A DNA stretch of 33,888 bases from DASSWG01 sp041689995. GTDB taxonomy: Bacteria; Bacteroidota; Bacteroidia; Flavobacteriales; Flavobacteriaceae. The stretch spans positions 1 to 33,888 of the forward strand of contig JBDNFD010000021.1 of the NCBI GenBank assembly GCA_041689995.1, read 5' to 3'. The notes beneath the pieces are model-generated. The model worked only from the letters and a program-made list of their open reading frames with translations. It did no database searches and was not told the origin of the DNA. Below, in pieces: positions 23,466-30,873 of the stretch; within the stretch, counting starts at the first letter, position 1; every line of letters starts with the position of its first letter. The position numbers and the translations under genes are program-made.

Positions 23466-23834
23466 TTACAATTTTGTTGCGGAACCATGTTGTTTGTTCG
23501 AACTGCCCACCACCGAAAATTCAAACGTATAAGTATTATCCTTGGTCGTTAAGATTTTGATTTGTAGCGGTTTTTCTTCATCTATATTTTTCGGGTGGAG
23601 GTTTGTGAGAATATACTCGCAATCATTGATCCATCGGATAGAAGATGAGTCTATTTTGTTCTGAAAATAGTCGATTTCCAGCGTGTCATTGCGGGTAAAC
23701 TTTGTTTTGACAAGCTCGCCGTTCAAATAACTTTCAAAGACAAAAGTTCCAGTTTTAAAGTCAGCACAATTTCTTTCCGGGGAATAACAACCAATTATTG
23801 AACAAAAAATGGGAAGTAAAAATACTTTTTTCAT
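23466..23834 (-). CDS. small lipoprotein convergent with parC
   Basis: The 122-residue lipoprotein precursor has its lipobox ending at Cys16 (SIIGC), followed by YSPERNCADFKTGTF. I recall this block from small flavobacterial proteins that databases label 'DNA topoisomerase IV', probably by transfer from the neighbouring parC. Nothing here supports topoisomerase activity: it is a periplasm- or outer-membrane-facing beta-rich protein. The mature part has a TRNDTLEI strand, the SSIRWINDCEYIL segment (second conserved Cys) and a final YTFEFSVVG strand. An upstream ATG at 23861 would add nine basic residues; the ATG at 23834 gives a standard lipoprotein signal. Confidence 0.75.
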   Translation of the reverse strand: MKKVFLLPIFCSIIGCYSPERNCADFKTGTFVFESYLNGELVKTKFTRNDTLEIDYFQNKIDSSSIRWINDCEYILTNLHPKNIDEEKPLQIKILTTKDNTYTFEFSVVGSSNKQHGSATKL

Positions 23835-23878
23835 GAAGTATCGTTTTCTGCGAAAATACATATTTTTCTGATTAAAAA

Positions 23879-24256
23879 TTAGTTTTCAAAGACCTCAAAA
23901 CTTCCGTCTTCATAGAAGAAAACAATTTTCTTCAGCTTGCTTCCATTTTCTGAAATAATTGGTTCTTTTTTAAAAATTTTCTTATCGACAGTTTCGGATA
24001 GGGTGGAAGGGGAGTCTTTAAAATTTTCTCCCTTTGGAAAATTTCCTTTGCCGTTTAACAACCAGTCCAATTCAATTTCCGGAAAAGCACTGGTTACTTT
24101 GGTCACAAAATCGAGACTCGGTTTGTTCCTTCCCGATAAAATATGTGAGATGGAAGAACGGCCTACATTGATTTTATCGGCAAAGTAAGACGCCGAAATA
24201 TCGTGGTGATCCAATATTTTCTGAAGTCGTTTTGTGAATTCCCGATTGTTTGCCAT
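23879..24256 (-). CDS. XRE-family helix-turn-helix transcriptional regulator
   Basis: The 125-residue regulator has an N-terminal HTH_3 domain (about 6-70). ISASYFADKINVGRSSISHIL (about 20-40) is the helix-turn-helix, followed by SGRNKPSLDFVTKV. The WLLNGKGNFPKG end of the domain is typical of Bacteroidota XRE regulators. The linker is polar, and the C-terminus (KKIVFFYEDGSFEVFEN) forms a short beta hairpin, perhaps for dimer formation. It is divergent from the M14 peptidase gene. Several TGTAAA/TTTACA half sites lie in the shared 279-base region, one touching its own start codon, so autoregulation and control of the peptidase are plausible. Confidence 0.9.
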   Translation of the reverse strand: MANNREFTKRLQKILDHHDISASYFADKINVGRSSISHILSGRNKPSLDFVTKVTSAFPEIELDWLLNGKGNFPKGENFKDSPSTLSETVDKKIFKKEPIISENGSKLKKIVFFYEDGSFEVFEN

Positions 24257-24284
24257 TGTAAATCTCCACTAATCATATTAAGAT

Positions 24285-24294
24285 ACAAATGTAA
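24285..24294 (-). promoter_or_regulatory. operator-like word TTACATTTGT before the XRE gene
   Basis: On the minus strand TTACATTTGT lies 29 bases upstream of the XRE start codon and overlaps its likely promoter. The identical 10-mer occurs on the plus strand at 24512-24521, in front of the divergent M14 gene. Confidence 0.45.
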
Positions 24295-24461
24295 ATTAAA
24301 TAAAACTATTCACCAATATTATTACTGGTTTTATCAGAAATATATCTAAACATTCTATTTATGTGATCATATATAATCTATTGAAAAACTGTAACTTATC
24401 CTTTATTAATTATTTAATGGGAAATATTCCTTTCCAAGGTGATCTAAAGAAAAGCAAAATG

Positions 24462-24530
24462 TTTACAAAAACAGATCATTTTGTAAAACCCAACAGTTTA
24501 CAATTGTAAAATTACATTTGTTTACTTTTG
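24462..24530 (+). promoter_or_regulatory. operator/promoter array upstream of the M14 peptidase gene
   Basis: Three features follow one another. A 9-bp inverted repeat, TTTACAAAA/TTTTGTAAA, lies at 24462-24470 and 24479-24487. A perfect 14-bp palindrome, TTTACAATTGTAAA, lies at 24497-24510. Then comes TTACATTTGT (24512-24521) merging with two -7 type elements, TACATTTG (24513-24520) and TACTTTTG (24523-24530). The repeated TTTACA half sites suggest binding of a dimeric repressor, most simply the divergent XRE protein. The gap 24257-24535 holds nothing else recognisable. Confidence 0.55.
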
Positions 24531-24535
24531 TATAT

Positions 24536-25705
24536 ATGGTAGAAATCACTTCACTGGCCACTTTACGGGAAAGCCTTCCTTTTTTTGAAAATACGGATTT
24601 TATGAACCGTTATATTTCTTATGAAAAGGTTCAAGAAACATTATTGGAACTTCCGTCTTTTTTTAAAGTTAAATCAGAAGGAAAATCCGTCAATGAAAAA
24701 CCTATTTATTCTGTACGTTTTGGAACCGGACGTATCAAAATTTTAATGTGGTCTCAAATGCATGGGAATGAAACCACCACCACAAAAGCACTTTTGGATG
24801 TATTTCGGACATTTGAGCTGGCTAAAGATCAATCTTGGTTTGAAGAAATTTTCTCTAATTGTAGTTTTTTAATTGTTCCAATTTTGAATCCGGATGGATC
24901 TATCGTTTATTCCAGGGAAAACGGCAACAGAGTAGATTTGAATCGTGATGCGGCTTCATTATCACAACCAGAAAGTCAAGTTCTCCATAAAATTTTTGAA
25001 AGTTTTAAACCGGATTTTTGTTTTAATCTACACGATCAACGCAGTATTTATGGTGTGGGAACGACCGGAAAACCAGCTATTGTTTCTTTTCTGGCACCTT
25101 CAGTGAACATGGAAAAGAAAGTAAATGAAACCCGAAAAACAGCGATGCAGCTCATTTTGGAGATCAATGATTGCCTGCAACATTATATTCCAAAAAGTGT
25201 GGGCAGATATAATGATTCTTATAACCCAAACTGCGTGGGCGACAAATTTCAATCTCTGGGCGTTCCCACATTACTTTTTGAAGCTGGGCATTTCCCAGGC
25301 GATTATCAGCGGAACACAACCCGAAATCTTATTTATTTGGCTTTGTTCAAAGCGATGCGTTCTATTGTTTCAAAAACTTATGAACTACAAGATTATCGGA
25401 ACTATTTTGAGATTCCAGAAAATGGAAAATCTTATTTTGATATTATTTTGCGGAATGTGCGAATAAATGATGTAAATACCGATGTTGCTATTCAATATGA
25501 AGAACGAATTAAAGGACAAAAAATAGAATTTATTCCTATAATAGAACGGGTAGGGGACTTGTCAAATTATCGCGGACATCGTAATTTTGAATTTCATGGA
25601 GAAAAATTGCAAATAAACCATTGCACAAAAATCGATGAAAAAGACGAAATAAATCATATAAGTATTGGAAACAAGCAAATTTTAATTGATTTAACAAATT
25701 ATTGA
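24536..25705 (+). CDS. M14 family zinc carboxypeptidase-like protein
   Basis: The 389-residue protein has the M14 zinc site: His76 and Glu79 in QMHGNET and the third ligand His166 in NLHDQ. The catalytic Glu249 is in LLFEAGHFPGD. NPDGSIVYSRENGNRVDLNRD (about 118-138) is the conserved substrate-site block with its Asn-Arg pair. There is no signal peptide, so it probably acts in the cytoplasm on peptides, perhaps muropeptides. After about residue 290 comes an extra beta-rich C-terminal domain. An in-frame TTG six codons earlier is disfavoured because it falls in the promoter. It is divergent from the XRE regulator and followed 73 bases later by an Lrp/AsnC gene. Confidence 0.88.
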   Translation: MVEITSLATLRESLPFFENTDFMNRYISYEKVQETLLELPSFFKVKSEGKSVNEKPIYSVRFGTGRIKILMWSQMHGNETTTTKALLDVFRTFELAKDQSWFEEIFSNCSFLIVPILNPDGSIVYSRENGNRVDLNRDAASLSQPESQVLHKIFESFKPDFCFNLHDQRSIYGVGTTGKPAIVSFLAPSVNMEKKVNETRKTAMQLILEINDCLQHYIPKSVGRYNDSYNPNCVGDKFQSLGVPTLLFEAGHFPGDYQRNTTRNLIYLALFKAMRSIVSKTYELQDYRNYFEIPENGKSYFDIILRNVRINDVNTDVAIQYEERIKGQKIEFIPIIERVGDLSNYRGHRNFEFHGEKLQINHCTKIDEKDEINHISIGNKQILIDLTNY

Positions 25706-25778
25706 AAGCTTAACTATAGATATTTGATTTTTTTGTTTTAATTTTGCTGGAAACTAAATTTCATAAAAAAACTTTCAA

Positions 25779-26258
25779 ATGGCAAGATTTAAATTAGATG
25801 AAATAGACCACAAGGTGCTGGATATTTTAATTGAGAACACGAGAACACCTTTTACAGAAATCGCAAAGAAACTGGATGTTTCGGCGGGAACCATTCATGT
25901 TCGGGTGAAAAAAATGGAGAATGAAGGAATCATCACTGGTTCTACTTTGACCCTGGATTATCAAAAATTAGGCTATGCCTTCATTGCATACGTCGGAATT
26001 TTTCTACAAAAAACATCTCAAACAAAATTTGTTTTGCAACGAATCAATGAAATCCCTTACGTTACCGTTGCACATGTAACCACCGGAAAATTCAATGTGT
26101 TTTGCAAAATCCGTGCACGAGATACGGACCATGCAAAAGAAATTATCTATCAACTAGATGATATTGAAGGTGTTACACGAACAGAAACTATGATTTCCAT
26201 GGAAGAAAGCTTAAATGACAAAAAGCGTTTGATGCATTCAATTTTCAACAATATGTAA
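25779..26258 (+). CDS. Lrp/AsnC family transcriptional regulator
   Basis: The 159-residue regulator has an N-terminal winged helix (about 5-60; LDEIDHKVLDILIENTRTPFTEIAKKLDVSAGTIHVRVKKME, split here by its helix-turn-helix) and a C-terminal RAM ligand-binding domain (about 68-150) with GYAFIAYVGIF and VAHVTTGKFNVFCKI strands. Proteins of this family form octamers and often sense amino acids. A -7 element TAATTTTG lies at 25739-25746. The terminator at 26284-26317 closes the unit. The regulated genes cannot be read from context; the adjacent peptidase is one candidate. Confidence 0.93.
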   Translation: MARFKLDEIDHKVLDILIENTRTPFTEIAKKLDVSAGTIHVRVKKMENEGIITGSTLTLDYQKLGYAFIAYVGIFLQKTSQTKFVLQRINEIPYVTVAHVTTGKFNVFCKIRARDTDHAKEIIYQLDDIEGVTRTETMISMEESLNDKKRLMHSIFNNM

Positions 26259-26283
26259 GGATTTTTGTAGCTGTTACATAAAG

Positions 26284-26317
26284 AAGCTTTCAGAATTGTT
26301 TTTTGAAAGCTTTTTTT
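26284..26317 (+). terminator. intrinsic terminator of the Lrp/AsnC gene
   Basis: The stem AAGCTTTCA (26284-26292) pairs with TGAAAGCTT (26304-26312), followed by a run of T. It is 25 bases after the stop codon. Confidence 0.75.
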
Positions 26318-26462
26318 ATGTTCCAAAAGTTCTTTCCATTAACCGGAAATTCATTTTTTTGGTTATATTTTTGATAGCATATAAATGCAGTTTTTATCTT
26401 TTAGGATAGGAGAATAGAAACGCGATTTTTTCAACAACATAAATTCATAAGTGTTCGGGAAT

Positions 26463-27125
26463 ATGAAATTATTTTTTTTAATCCTTTGTTTTTTATTTTT
26501 TACGCAAATCGCGACCTCCCAAATAGATGATTCTTGGGACGGACAAATTCCTGCTGAATGGGAAAATCCGTTAAATATTCCCACCGGTTCGCCAGTTATT
26601 AAAATGCCAAAAAGTTCCCCCAGTTTAACTGATCTCAAATATCGAAAGGGTATTAAGGTTCCTTCCACATTGAATAGAAAAAAGAAAAAAGAAAATATTA
26701 TGTCCACGGAAACTGGACTTCTCACCAGAACCATCGATTTTAAACCAGCCTATCTGGACCAATTTCGGGATACTGGAGGAAGGGGAAATCAGAAAACACA
26801 ATATTTGGGCGAATTTTCTTCTAGTGGTCGCTTTGTGGAAATTTATTGCCGCGATCATGAATATGTTGACGGCGATATAATTCAGGTGTTGCTCAACGAC
26901 GAAATTGTGGTTCATAGTCAAGTTTTGACAGGTTCGTTCCAACCTGTATTGGTAACTTTACAAAAGGGTTCCAATCGCATTGAATTCAAGGCTTTGAACG
27001 AAGGTAGTTCTTCTCCGAACACGGCAGAATTCATCATTTATGACGAAGTGGGAAATGTAATTACGCACAATCGATGGAATTTGGCAACGGGTGTGAAAGC
27101 GAGTGTTTTAATTCGTAAACCTTAA
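26463..27125 (+). CDS. secreted hypothetical protein, beta-rich C-terminal domain
   Basis: The 220-residue precursor has a strongly hydrophobic signal peptide ending near QIATSQ (15-20). After it comes a Pro/Ser-rich and basic linker (about 40-80, with RKKKKE). The last 130 residues look like one beta-sandwich: RFVEIYCRDHEYVDGDIIQVLLNDEIV, then LQKGSNRIEFKALNEG, then NTAEFIIYDEVG. That order is reminiscent of carbohydrate-binding or Ig-like modules, but no family is identified. A GTG in frame 12 bases upstream was rejected in favour of the ATG that begins the signal peptide. It is a lone gene between the Lrp terminator and the cold-shock gene. Confidence 0.75.
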   Translation: MKLFFLILCFLFFTQIATSQIDDSWDGQIPAEWENPLNIPTGSPVIKMPKSSPSLTDLKYRKGIKVPSTLNRKKKKENIMSTETGLLTRTIDFKPAYLDQFRDTGGRGNQKTQYLGEFSSSGRFVEIYCRDHEYVDGDIIQVLLNDEIVVHSQVLTGSFQPVLVTLQKGSNRIEFKALNEGSSSPNTAEFIIYDEVGNVITHNRWNLATGVKASVLIRKP

Positions 27126-27166
27126 TTTTTTCCTTTTTTAAAGCCTGGTTTGATATCGAAATATAT

Positions 27167-27199
27167 TTTGGCTCATGTTATTTGTAACTCGTATCTTTG
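27167..27199 (+). promoter_or_regulatory. promoter of the cold-shock-domain gene
   Basis: TTTG at 27167-27170 and TATCTTTG at 27192-27199 are 21 bases apart, a good match to the -33/-7 pattern of this phylum. The ATG follows 32 bases later. Confidence 0.6.
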
Positions 27200-27231
27200 T
27201 AGGAAATTAAAAAGTAATTATCACAAAATCA

Positions 27232-27684
27232 ATGGCGAAATCGCAGCAGACATTCAATAAAATAGAAAAGGAAAAAAAACGTGCTAAAAAGCGCGAGGAA
27301 AAGCAAAAGAAGAAAGAAGAGCGCCGCAATAGTCCGAAAGGGAGCAGTTTTGAAATTGCATATGTGGACAAATACGGAAATTTGACGGACACGCCCCCAG
27401 ATCCAAACGATAAAATTGAAGTCAATGCCGAAGATATTGTGATCGGTGTTCCAAAAAAAGTGCCTGGCGAAGAAGAAGATACTTTTAAAAAAGAGAAAGA
27501 AGGTAAAGTTTCATTTTTCGACCATTCAAAAGGTTTCGGATTCATATTGGACGACAATACCCAGGAAAAATATTTTGTGCACATCAGCGGAACACTGGAA
27601 GAAATTGATGAAAACGACCGGGTCACCTATGAACTTGAACGTGGGCCAAAAGGTATGAATGCCGTTAGGGTAAAAAAGATATAG
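27232..27684 (+). CDS. cold-shock-domain protein with basic N-terminal extension
   Basis: The 150-residue protein begins with a highly charged helix (8-34), almost all Lys, Glu and Arg, likely to form a coiled coil or bind RNA. A linker follows (about 35-90), then a cold-shock domain (about 90-150) with RNP1 as KGFGFI (100-105) and RNP2 as YFVHI (114-118). The final strand is NAVRVKKI. Proteins of this layout are common in Flavobacteriia and are thought to bind single-stranded RNA. The strong promoter suits a highly expressed gene. The leader is too short to judge a cold-induced structure. Confidence 0.9.
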   Translation: MAKSQQTFNKIEKEKKRAKKREEKQKKKEERRNSPKGSSFEIAYVDKYGNLTDTPPDPNDKIEVNAEDIVIGVPKKVPGEEEDTFKKEKEGKVSFFDHSKGFGFILDDNTQEKYFVHISGTLEEIDENDRVTYELERGPKGMNAVRVKKI

Positions 27685-27860
27685 CAACATTTTTAAGGTG
27701 CAATTCACTCTTCCATCCTAAATCTTTTTTTAAAGTTATAAAACCGCCAAAAAAAGGTATAAAAACTAATTTCCGAGTAATAAATAATTTATCTTTTCGT
27801 TCGCCGTGGAGACAATGTTTATATATCGTTAAATTGCATATAGTCGATTGGAAAATTGCG

Positions 27861-27868
27861 TAATTTTG
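27861..27868 (+). promoter_or_regulatory. -7 promoter element (TAATTTTG) of the small multidrug export gene
   Basis: TAATTTTG fits TAnnTTTG and ends 23 bases before the GTG start. No clean -33 element. The rest of the 27685-27891 gap is AT-rich without recognisable features. Confidence 0.45.
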
Positions 27869-27891
27869 TCGATCCTTAAAAACGTTTCTTT

Positions 27892-28350
27892 GTGATAGCA
27901 GAAATTATAATTGCGATGTTGTGGAGCATATCTCCTTTCGGGGAGGCGAAAGTTGGTATTCCCTACGCAATTTTTAATGAGGTGAACATTTATCTCGCTT
28001 TAATTTTTTGTTTGTTCGCCAACATTCTGGTTTTTCCCGTGATGCTCTTTTTCCTGGATTCCATAAATCGTTATTTTCTTAAATGGAAGTTCTATAAAAA
28101 ATCTGCTGTTTATGTCGCTCAAAGAGCAAAAAATAACGCAAAAAAAGGAATAGAAAAATACGGATTTTGGGGGTTGGTACTTTTTGTAATGATTCCATTG
28201 CCCGGAACTGGGGTTTATGCGGGCACCATTGCTTCCTATATTTTTAGGTTTGACCGAAAAAGGGCATTTTGGGCCAATGTAATCGGCATCTCTTTGTCGT
28301 CGGTAATCGTTTGGGCCGTAACCGTGCTATCTGTGAATGGAGTGGTATAG
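27892..28350 (+). CDS. small multi-drug export protein (COG2426 family)
   Basis: The 152-residue inner-membrane protein has about four hydrophobic segments. The block SPFGEAKVGIPYAIF near the N-terminus (13-27) and the PLPGTGVYAGTIASYIFRF segment (about 102-120) are conserved in the family Pfam calls Sm_multidrug_ex. The name comes from one early resistance report, and transport by most members is unproven. The start is GTG; an in-frame ATG nine codons later would cut into the first helix. It is the last gene before the metal-resistance block, in convergent orientation to it. Confidence 0.85.
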   Translation: MIAEIIIAMLWSISPFGEAKVGIPYAIFNEVNIYLALIFCLFANILVFPVMLFFLDSINRYFLKWKFYKKSAVYVAQRAKNNAKKGIEKYGFWGLVLFVMIPLPGTGVYAGTIASYIFRFDRKRAFWANVIGISLSSVIVWAVTVLSVNGVV

Positions 28351-28423
28351 TTGAAATTCAATTTTTTCACGATCAGAAACAATTTCGTAAATCTTGCATC
28401 CGATTTTTAGTTCTTTCTAAAAT

Positions 28424-28431
28424 TAACTTTG
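28424..28431 (+). promoter_or_regulatory. orphan -7 element (TAACTTTG)
   Basis: TAACTTTG fits the -7 consensus, and an ATG follows at 28436 whose frame stops after eight codons. No plus-strand gene follows, since the next gene is convergent. It may be the remains of a gene beheaded when the metal-resistance block arrived. Otherwise 28351-28500 holds nothing recognisable, including no clear terminator for either flanking gene. Confidence 0.3.
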
Positions 28432-28500
28432 TTAATGATCATTGCATGCCTAATCATATAACTTGTTCCGCTATTCGTTACTGCAATTGGTAATAGTGGA

Positions 28501-30456
28501 TTATTTCCACTCCATCTTCTGTAATCGAACAGCATTCAAAATCGCCAAAAGAGCCACACCTACATCTGCAAATACAGCTTCCCACATTGTGGCCAGACCG
28601 CTTGCACCCAGAACTAAAACTATTGCTTTTACTCCAAACGCAAGTGCAATATTTTGATATACAATACGTCTGGTTGAACGACCAATTTTAATGGCTTTGG
28701 CGATCTTGCTTGGTTGGTCGGTTTGTATGATAACGTCCGCCGTTTCAATGGCCACATCACTACCTAAACCACCCATTGCAATACCAACATCGCTTACTGC
28801 CAAGACTGGTGCGTCATTGATACCATCGCCAATAAAAGCTACTTTATTGTCCGTTTCACGCATCAGTTTTTCAACTTCGGCCAATTTATCTTCAGGAAGT
28901 AAACCCCCTTTGGCCCAATCGACACCCATTTCTTTTGCCACTTGCTGGGTTATGGAATCTTTGTCGCCAGAAAGCATTATTATTTTTGAGATGCCAGATT
29001 CCCGAATCTGTTTGATGGCTTCGTGCGCGTCGTCTTTTAATTCATCTGCAATTATCACGTAACCAGCGAATTTACCCTCGATGGCAACCATTACAATGGA
29101 TTCCACAATAGTCTCGGTTTTAGCAGGAACTTCGATGTTGTTTGAAGTCATCAAGGCTTTATTTCCCACCATAATGGTTTTACCATTCACGCTTCCTTTC
29201 AATCCTTTTCCTGCAATTTCCGAAACATCGGTCGCATTAAAATCTTCGCCCTCGGCTTTATATGCCATAATTGCTTTGGCAATTGGGTGGGTAGATTGTT
29301 CTTCCATCGCCATTAGGTATTTCATAAACTCGGGTTCTTCCCAACCAATGGATTTTATTTCCTTTATCTTGAAGACACCTTTGGTTACGGTTCCGGTTTT
29401 ATCCATCACGACTGTAGTCACTTTGGTCATTTCATCTAAAAATGAAGCACCTTTAAATAGAATACCATTTTTTGAAGCGGCTCCCAATCCACCGAAATAG
29501 CCCAATGGAATAGAGATTACCAAGGCACACGGACAAGAAATAACCAAGAAAATCAACGCTCTATACAACCATTCCTGAAATATGTAATCATCTACAAAAA
29601 AGTAGGGTAAGAAAGTCAATGCTATTGCAAGAAATACGACGATAGGCGTGTAAACCTTTGCAAATTTCCTGATGAACAATTCGGTTTTTGATTTACGTGC
29701 GGTGGCGTTCTGCACCATATTGAGAATTCGGGCAATAGAGCTGTCCTTGAATTCTTTGGTAGTTTCAATTTCAATCACACCGTCCAGATTGATGCTTCCC
29801 GCAAACACTTTTTCGCCCTTTGCAATGGTATCTGGTTTGCTTTCACCTGTTAATGCTGCTGTATTAAAGGAACCTTTTTCAGAAAGTAGAATTCCGTCCA
29901 ACGGAATTTTTTCACCAACACGCACTTGCACCTTTTCGCCAATGGCAACGGATTCGGGGTTTACTGAAATGAAATTATTGTTCCGAAAAACCAACGCCTC
30001 CTTTGGTCTTACATCAAGCAAAGCTTTAATGTTTGACTTTGCCCTGTTGACGGCTGCGTTTTGAAACAGTTCTCCAACTGCATAGAATAGCATTACTGCA
30101 ACACCTTCGGGATATTCGCCTATGGCAAACGCACCTATTGTAGCAATGGACATTAATAGGAATTCCGTAAAGAAATCTCCATTTTTGATACTTTTCCAAC
30201 CTGCCATCAAAACTGGGAAACCAACTGGAAGATACGCTACTGAATACCAAACGATATGCGCCCACTCTTTAAAAAATGGAACATCAAAGTAGTCCATTGC
30301 AATTCCCGCAACCAAAAGTATAAAGCTGAAAATGGCAGGTAGATAGGTTTTAAAATTTGCTTTTTCTGTGCCGTGTGAGTGGTCATCGTCATGAGAGTGC
30401 TCCCCGGAATGTTTCTGGGTATCAATATCTCGAAGATTTATTTTTTCTTTTGCCAT
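28501..30456 (-). CDS. heavy-metal P1B-type ATPase (Zn/Cd/Pb exporter, ZntA-like)
   Basis: The 651-residue metal pump has all P-type signatures: TGES (about 203), the membrane metal site SCPCALVISIPLG (about 305-317), the phosphorylated DKTGTVTKG (Asp about 351), the HP motif of P1B pumps in STHPIAKA (about 389) and GDGINDAP (about 541). The last helix has VFADVGVALLAILNAVRL, whose Asp matches the Zn-site aspartate of ZntA, so export of Zn(II), Cd(II) or Pb(II) is likely. There is no N-terminal HMA domain with CxxC. Instead the first 30 residues are His/Asp-rich (HSGEHSHDDDHSHG). It follows the STAS gene by seven bases and is probably controlled by the Fur-family regulator upstream. Confidence 0.94.
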   Translation of the reverse strand: MAKEKINLRDIDTQKHSGEHSHDDDHSHGTEKANFKTYLPAIFSFILLVAGIAMDYFDVPFFKEWAHIVWYSVAYLPVGFPVLMAGWKSIKNGDFFTEFLLMSIATIGAFAIGEYPEGVAVMLFYAVGELFQNAAVNRAKSNIKALLDVRPKEALVFRNNNFISVNPESVAIGEKVQVRVGEKIPLDGILLSEKGSFNTAALTGESKPDTIAKGEKVFAGSINLDGVIEIETTKEFKDSSIARILNMVQNATARKSKTELFIRKFAKVYTPIVVFLAIALTFLPYFFVDDYIFQEWLYRALIFLVISCPCALVISIPLGYFGGLGAASKNGILFKGASFLDEMTKVTTVVMDKTGTVTKGVFKIKEIKSIGWEEPEFMKYLMAMEEQSTHPIAKAIMAYKAEGEDFNATDVSEIAGKGLKGSVNGKTIMVGNKALMTSNNIEVPAKTETIVESIVMVAIEGKFAGYVIIADELKDDAHEAIKQIRESGISKIIMLSGDKDSITQQVAKEMGVDWAKGGLLPEDKLAEVEKLMRETDNKVAFIGDGINDAPVLAVSDVGIAMGGLGSDVAIETADVIIQTDQPSKIAKAIKIGRSTRRIVYQNIALAFGVKAIVLVLGASGLATMWEAVFADVGVALLAILNAVRLQKMEWK

Positions 30457-30463
30457 CGTCTTT

Positions 30464-30820
30464 TTATTGTTTAATCCAAGCCATTGCTTGTTCTTTATCT
30501 TTTAATTCAAAATATTTAACTTCAGAACCAGTAAAAAAATTAGTTGCTTTGGCCGCCCATTCCTGCCATTTCTTTTCGCCCACAAATGCCATTTTACCAT
30601 AATCGGAGAGGTGCGAAGCATCAACTTTCAAGTCTGCCCACAACCCTTTTAGGTCATAGCCGTGGAAATCGTGCATTTCAAAATAAAAATCTGCTTTTTT
30701 TCCTTTTTTAGTAATTTTGTCGATAAGTGGATGTATTTTCTCCACATCACTTTTTGAAATTTTGCCTTCCAGTTTTACAGTAATTAAGTTCTCTTTCTGT
30801 GTTTCTATTAGATGTATCAT
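30464..30820 (-). CDS. STAS/SEC14 (SpoIIAA-like) family protein
   Basis: The 118-residue cytoplasmic protein has the SpoIIAA-like (PF11964) pattern: an N-terminal beta hairpin (ENLITVKLEGKISKSDVEKI), a FYFEMHDFHGYDLKGLWADLK segment and a final KDKEQAMAWIKQ helix. Such proteins often adopt a STAS/SEC14-like fold binding small hydrophobic molecules, but no ligand is known. It starts the transcript leading into the P1B ATPase, only seven bases before it. A 12-bp operator-like word lies 31 bases upstream of its start. Its role in metal resistance is unknown; co-occurrence with such pumps in Bacteroidota suggests one. Confidence 0.82.
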   Translation of the reverse strand: MIHLIETQKENLITVKLEGKISKSDVEKIHPLIDKITKKGKKADFYFEMHDFHGYDLKGLWADLKVDASHLSDYGKMAFVGEKKWQEWAAKATNFFTGSEVKYFELKDKEQAMAWIKQ

Positions 30821-30850
30821 AATTTTAAATTTTTAAATAATCTAATGATT

Positions 30851-30862
30851 TTATTGATGCAA
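30851..30862 (+). promoter_or_regulatory. operator-like word TTATTGATGCAA (copy 2)
   Basis: This 12-mer lies in the 53-base gap before the STAS-ATPase pair. Its exact reverse complement lies at 31312-31323, upstream of the Fur-family gene. Shared words in front of a regulator and its likely target suggest binding sites of that regulator. Confidence 0.45.
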
Positions 30863-30873
30863 CGGAAGTGCAT

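Noticed and set aside
24497..24510. Palindrome TTTACAATTGTAAA as a terminator
   Set aside because: It is AT-rich, has no loop or T-run, and lies in a divergent promoter region, so an operator is the better reading.
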